Assembly: GCA_902984215.1 (NCBI GenBank)
Contig: CADWAF010003035.1
Span: 1-11,835 of the forward strand
Length of the DNA: 11,835 bases
Direction: 5' to 3'
Source of the DNA: Willaertia magna
Taxonomy: Eukaryota > Heterolobosea > Eutetramitea > Acrasida > Naegleriidae
Part shown: positions 8,954 to 11,835 of the stretch, piece by piece
How positions within the stretch are numbered: position 1 is the first letter of the stretch
How the letters are laid out: each line of letters starts with the position of its first letter
Notes under the pieces: generated by a model
The model's database searches: none
The model's input: the letters and a program-made list of their open reading frames with translations, nothing else
What the model was told of the DNA's origin: nothing
Position numbers and translations under genes: made by a program

Positions 8954-9708
8954 ATAAAAATTAAATTATGATTTTTTTAATAAAAAATTTTCATCTAAAT
9001 ATAAACAAAATACATAATTTGAAGTATTATATTTGAAGTTATTAAATGAAATATTTAATAACTATTACAATTTAATTAAATTGTTAAAAACTAATTTTTA
9101 AATATTGATTTTTTATTTTATATGATATTTATAATAATTTACAGTATAAACTATTATTTTTTTAAAATTAATATAAACTTTTAAAGAGAATTTACAAGAG
9201 TAAGTAATTTAATATTAATATTAAATTTTTTTATTTCATATTAATATTAATTTTATTAGATTCTTTAAATTAATAAAAAAAAATATCTTTTCTAAGTAAA
9301 TAAATAAGTTTATTATTTTTTATATTTTATAATATGTTTACAAAATAATTAGTTTTTATATTTAATATATGTTTATAAATTTATACTTATTTAGATTGCT
9401 TTTTTATATAATTGAAATTAAAAATTATAAAATTGTCTTTAACTTAATTTATAAAATTTTTATAACATTATTGATTTAGTTTATTAAAAATATTATTTTA
9501 ACTTTGATAAAGTAAACAAATATAATATAATTTATTATCATTATTTCACTTATTTCAATAATTTAAGACTTCTTTTAGAATTTTTTATATTTATTTTAAA
9601 AGACTATTATTGTGTATTTAAAATAAAAAATAAAATTTTATTTAATAAATACAAAAATATTGTAATAATTATTTTATCAAAAAATTGATTATACTAACAC
9701 CACTTTAA
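8954..9708. other. AT-rich divergent intergenic region
   Basis: This region lies between the minus-strand membrane protein gene and the plus-strand intron-containing gene. The part nearest the former (to about 9055) may still be coding or 5' UTR. The rest is almost pure A/T. It contains the AT palindrome cluster at 9209-9254 and otherwise nothing I can support. Promoters for both genes would have to lie here. Confidence 0.4.
9209..9254. repeat. AT palindrome cluster related to the 16-nt motif
   Basis: TTAATATTAATATTAA at 9209 is followed closely by TTCATATTAATATT at 9235-9248, which extends to ATTAATTTTATTAGA. Both share the TATTAATAT core of the 16-nt motif at 1 and 2344. TTCATATTAATATT recurs exactly at 10746-10759, on the other side of the intron-containing gene. 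Confidence 0.45.
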
Positions 9709-10709
9709 ATGACACTACTAATATAATGGTAAATAATAACATTGGTAAGTACTTAGTAATTTTAATTTTAATATTAAAATTTTTATTAAATAAAGTTGAC
9801 AACAAGCTTTTTTTACTTTACTGACTACATGTTGGTAGTATATGATAAAAACTTCTTCAGTTTAGACTCTTTTATTATTTCAAAATCATTAAAAAGTAAG
9901 TTCAATTTTTATTTTTTATATATAAATATTAAATTTTTAGATGCTATTGCTGAGTTTTAATCCTCTACATGAAAAAATGATTACACTACTTTAGATATCC
10001 AAAGAATTAGCTATGATGAGTTAAAGGATTTGGATGTTTGTAAAAAAGAGAATGAAAGCGATACTGAGGAACAAGAAAAATCTGATGAAGATTTAAATAA
10101 TTAGATTTATAATAGTATTAGTGACAATTCAAGTCTTTTAATACCTAATGTTATTTCCTCACCTTCTAATAATACTTCTGCAAACTATTTATATACCTCT
10201 ATAAGAACAAGTTCATTAAGAAGTATAATTTAGATTTTGAAGTTAATGAATTTCAAAAATCAATAGGCTTAATTGCATACTTGATTTATAATTTTACTTT
10301 TATTTAAGATCTTGTTATCTATTTATATTTAAGTACAAGCATAATTATAGTTGTTGCTTTATTAATAGATAAAATATGTGTTAATTTTAAAACTGATGTT
10401 AAACAATATTTGTATTTTTGTGAACATATAGAAAGTATTATAAAAGCTGTTGTATCTAAAGATTTAGATGTAAAATATTCTTATTTATAACCGTACAACA
10501 TGTATTGTATTAGTGATGAAGAAGTTTAGAAGAAAAAAGTTAAAAGAAAAAAATACACAAAAAATCAATCTAAACAACCAACAAATGAAACAATAGATAA
10601 AGATGAGAGCGAAGAAAGTATTAATAAAGGATGCAAAAAAAGTAGTGATAATAAAAACAAATTTGCTTCGACTGATAAAAGTAATAAATTGAAGAAGACA
10701 AAAAGATAA
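9709..10709 (+). CDS. intron-containing gene, possible cyclin-like protein
   Basis: The exons are 9709-9744, 9796-9895, 9941-10210 and 10234-10709 (TAA). They encode about 293 residues. Introns 1 and 2 start with GTAAGT, end in AAG and TAG, and are 51 and 45 nt. Both junctions keep the frame. The third proposed intron (10211-10233, GTTCAT...TTTAG, 23 nt) also restores the frame but has a weaker donor, so a frameshift is an alternative. TAA/TAG are read as Gln several times and TGA 9970-9972 as Trp (STWKND). Exon 3 is acidic and Ser/Asn-rich (SDTEEQEKSDEDL). Exon 4 begins with a hydrophobic helical region (LSTSIIIVVALLIDKIC) that faintly resembles the core helix of a cyclin box. It ends in a long Lys/Ser-rich tail, which suggests a nuclear protein. 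The cyclin call is a weak resemblance only. Start at ATG 9709 fits phase, and an ATG in exon 2 (DYMLVV) is possible. Confidence 0.6.
9745..9795 (+). other. intron 1, 51 nt
   Basis: The donor is GTAAGT directly after ATTG, and the acceptor is AAATAAAG. The intron is almost pure A/T inside. Removing it joins two codons in phase 0. Confidence 0.6.
9896..9940 (+). other. intron 2, 45 nt
   Basis: The donor is GTAAGT and the acceptor is AAATTTTTAG after a T-rich stretch. Removing it joins a split codon (A plus AT) and opens the frame into the long acidic exon 3. This is the clearest intron of the window. Confidence 0.7.
10211..10233 (+). other. possible intron 3, 23 nt
   Basis: GTTCAT...ATTTAG is 23 nt. 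Removing it moves the frame exactly from the acidic exon 3 to the long open exon 4. The donor differs from the GTAAGT of the other two, so a simple frameshift in this region is the main alternative. Confidence 0.4.
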
Positions 10710-11035
10710 AATATTTATAATTTAATAAAACAATTTATTTTTTAATTCATATTAATATTGAAATTTATTCTTATATTTATATTAAATGCCGTCTTAAAAT
10801 ATTTGATTCTATATAAATCAATATTCTGGAATCCATAGGTTTTTTTTATTTTTTAGAGAAATTTTACATAATTAGAATTCTAAGTTAATAAAAATTTTAA
10901 ATTTAACATTTAAAGAAATATGCTTTTATTATAAAATACATTTAACAATATATAATTATAAACATTAATTAGAAGTAAAGATGATTTGATTTATTAGGAA
11001 TAGATTTATTAAAAATAATTATTTGTTTACTATAT
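10710..11035. other. AT-rich spacer, possible 5' part of the next gene
   Basis: Downstream of the TAA at 10707 is an A/T stretch with the TTCATATTAATATT repeat. From about 10940, a frame different from that of the next gene reads protein-like (MIWFIRNRFIKNNYLF from ATG 10981, TGA as Trp) up to an eight-A run at 11040. It could be the true N-terminus of the next gene, joined by a shift at that run. Confidence 0.35.
10746..10759. repeat. TTCATATTAATATT repeat, right copy
   Basis: This is an exact 14-nt match in direct orientation to 9235-9248. The two copies bracket the intron-containing gene, 1511 bp apart. Given the AT bias this could be chance, but it parallels the motif pair bracketing the transposase. 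Confidence 0.35.
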
Positions 11036-11553
11036 ATGGAAAAAAAAGATAATAAAATGTTATTCAATTATTATTAGTAAAAATTCTATTAAAATAATAA
11101 ATTAATTAAAAAATTACCAAAATTAAATTTACTTTACATAAAATAAAAATTAAAAATTAAAATTAATTATAAATGTTATTTAATAGGTAAATAATGTAAT
11201 ATTTTATTAAAAAATTTACATATTTTTCGTAATAATATATTAAATATATATTATATTATATTTAGAAAATTTAGAAAAGTTTTAAAAATTTTAGAATTAA
11301 AAGAAATAGATAATATAAATTATAAAAATTTAATAAATTATTTAAAAGAATTAAAAATTGTTATTTAAAATTTTGTAATAATGAACATAATAAAAGTTGG
11401 TATATATATTATAATTTTAATTATAGTAAACATTTCATTCATATAAATTTATCTCAATATAACCTATCACAAGATTTACAAATTAATATTATAAAACTTA
11501 GTAAAACTATTAGTTGTAATTCTGTTTTAATGAGATTGATTAAAAAATCTTGA
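11036..11553 (+). CDS. unrecognised protein, frame change near 11355, TGA end
   Basis: From ATG 11036 one frame carries five TAA/TAG early. It then runs over 60 codons with none (NILLKNLHIFRNNILNIYY, VLKILELKEID). At AAAAA (11353-11357) the better frame is -1 and continues with CYLKFCNNEHNKSWYIYYNF, where a CxxxxC plus His could bind a metal. It then continues through about 50 more residues with no stop codon to TGA 11551-11553 (MRLIKKS). The TGA lies two bases before a strong hairpin, so here it looks like a real stop. The protein is basic and helical, and I do not recognise it. The true start may be upstream in another frame from 10981. Confidence 0.45.
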
Positions 11554-11554
11554 A

Positions 11555-11608
11555 AACTGTATAAATTTATAGAGTTTTTTGAATTAAAGAGTATAAATTT
11601 ATACAGTT
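11555..11608. repeat. hairpin with perfect 17-bp stem
   Basis: AACTGTATAAATTTATA (11555-11571) is followed, after a 20-nt loop, by its exact reverse complement (11592-11608). It begins right after the TGA of the preceding gene. It could be a 3'-end RNA structure, or inverted ends of a tiny element. Confidence 0.75.
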
Positions 11609-11712
11609 AAGAACTAAATAGTTTATTTGTTTTATGGATTTTTTTATTTACTATGGTAAATTTAAGTTTATTGTGATAAATTTAAATTTGTATACATTTT
11701 TAAAAATTTAAA

Positions 11713-11729
11713 AACTGTATAAATTTATA
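11713..11729 (+). repeat. third copy of the 17-nt hairpin arm
   Basis: AACTGTATAAATTTATA recurs exactly, in the same orientation as the first hairpin arm and 158 bp from it. Three copies of one 17-mer (two direct, one inverted) within 175 bp are more than a single stem-loop needs. The remaining DNA to 11835 is A/T-rich and I see nothing else in it. Confidence 0.7.
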
Positions 11730-11835
11730 TTTTTTTTAATTTCTTTTTAAGATTTAGAAATAATAGTAATAATTTTAAATAAAAAAAAAACTCAATTTAA
11801 ATTAACAATAATTACAAATACTTTACAAATAAAAT

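Noticed and set aside
1..11835. Mitochondrial or bacterial (TGA=Trp) origin
   Set aside because: TAA/TAG as Gln, GTAAGT introns and a piggyBac transposase point to a nuclear protist genome. I see no ribosome binding sites, tRNA or respiratory genes.
1..11835. CRISPR array, rRNA or tRNA genes, or a recognisable virus gene set
   Set aside because: I see no regularly spaced repeats, no GC-rich structured RNA region, and no polymerase, packaging ATPase or capsid motif.

Overview
This is a very AT-rich eukaryotic window, and it most likely comes from a ciliate or another protist with reassigned stop codons. Reading frames that are clearly protein-like are repeatedly crossed by in-frame TAA and TAG, which fit glutamine. 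They are also crossed, less often, by in-frame TGA, usually in settings that fit tryptophan. The best test is a piggyBac-family transposase on the minus strand. It runs about 500 codons in one frame with an intact DDD triad, and it contains about eight TAA/TAG and four TGA codons. The probable 3' ends of most genes are at TAA, with no TGA soon after. Either all three stop codons are ambiguous, as in Condylostoma-type codes (karyorelict codes, where TGA is both Trp and stop, are the next closest), or this is germline-limited DNA of a TAA/TAG=Gln ciliate whose genes are starting to decay. The sequence alone does not decide between these.

Layout. Positions 1-2359 look like one transposon-like unit. 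It has a 16-nt AT motif at both ends, a minus-strand piggyBac transposase (275-1822) and a divergent plus-strand small membrane protein (1807-2223). A weaker small plus-strand membrane ORF in two frames (2558-2916) and a short tandem repeat (2950-3096) follow. From 3094 to 5775 there is a minus-strand block of three adjoining reading frames. They are unrecognised and may be one long gene broken by frameshifts. A two-copy, roughly 75-bp tandem repeat (5878-6030) lies between this block and a plus-strand coiled-coil protein gene (6049-6640), so it sits where a divergent promoter would be. About 1 kb without a supportable gene follows (6641-7643). A minus-strand membrane protein gene (7644-8953) comes next. 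Then comes a plus-strand gene with small GTAAGT...AG introns (9709-10709) whose fourth exon faintly resembles a cyclin box. A last plus-strand gene fragment (11036-11553) ends at a TGA just before a 17-bp stem hairpin.

Only the transposase can be named with confidence. The other genes are supported by low TAA/TAG density over long stretches of one frame compared with surrounding AT-rich DNA, by composition, and in one case by introns that restore the frame. Several genes change frame once or twice, often at poly(A) or poly(T) runs. That could mean homopolymer sequencing errors, real decay, or slippage. Starts and ends are therefore approximate wherever an entry says so.
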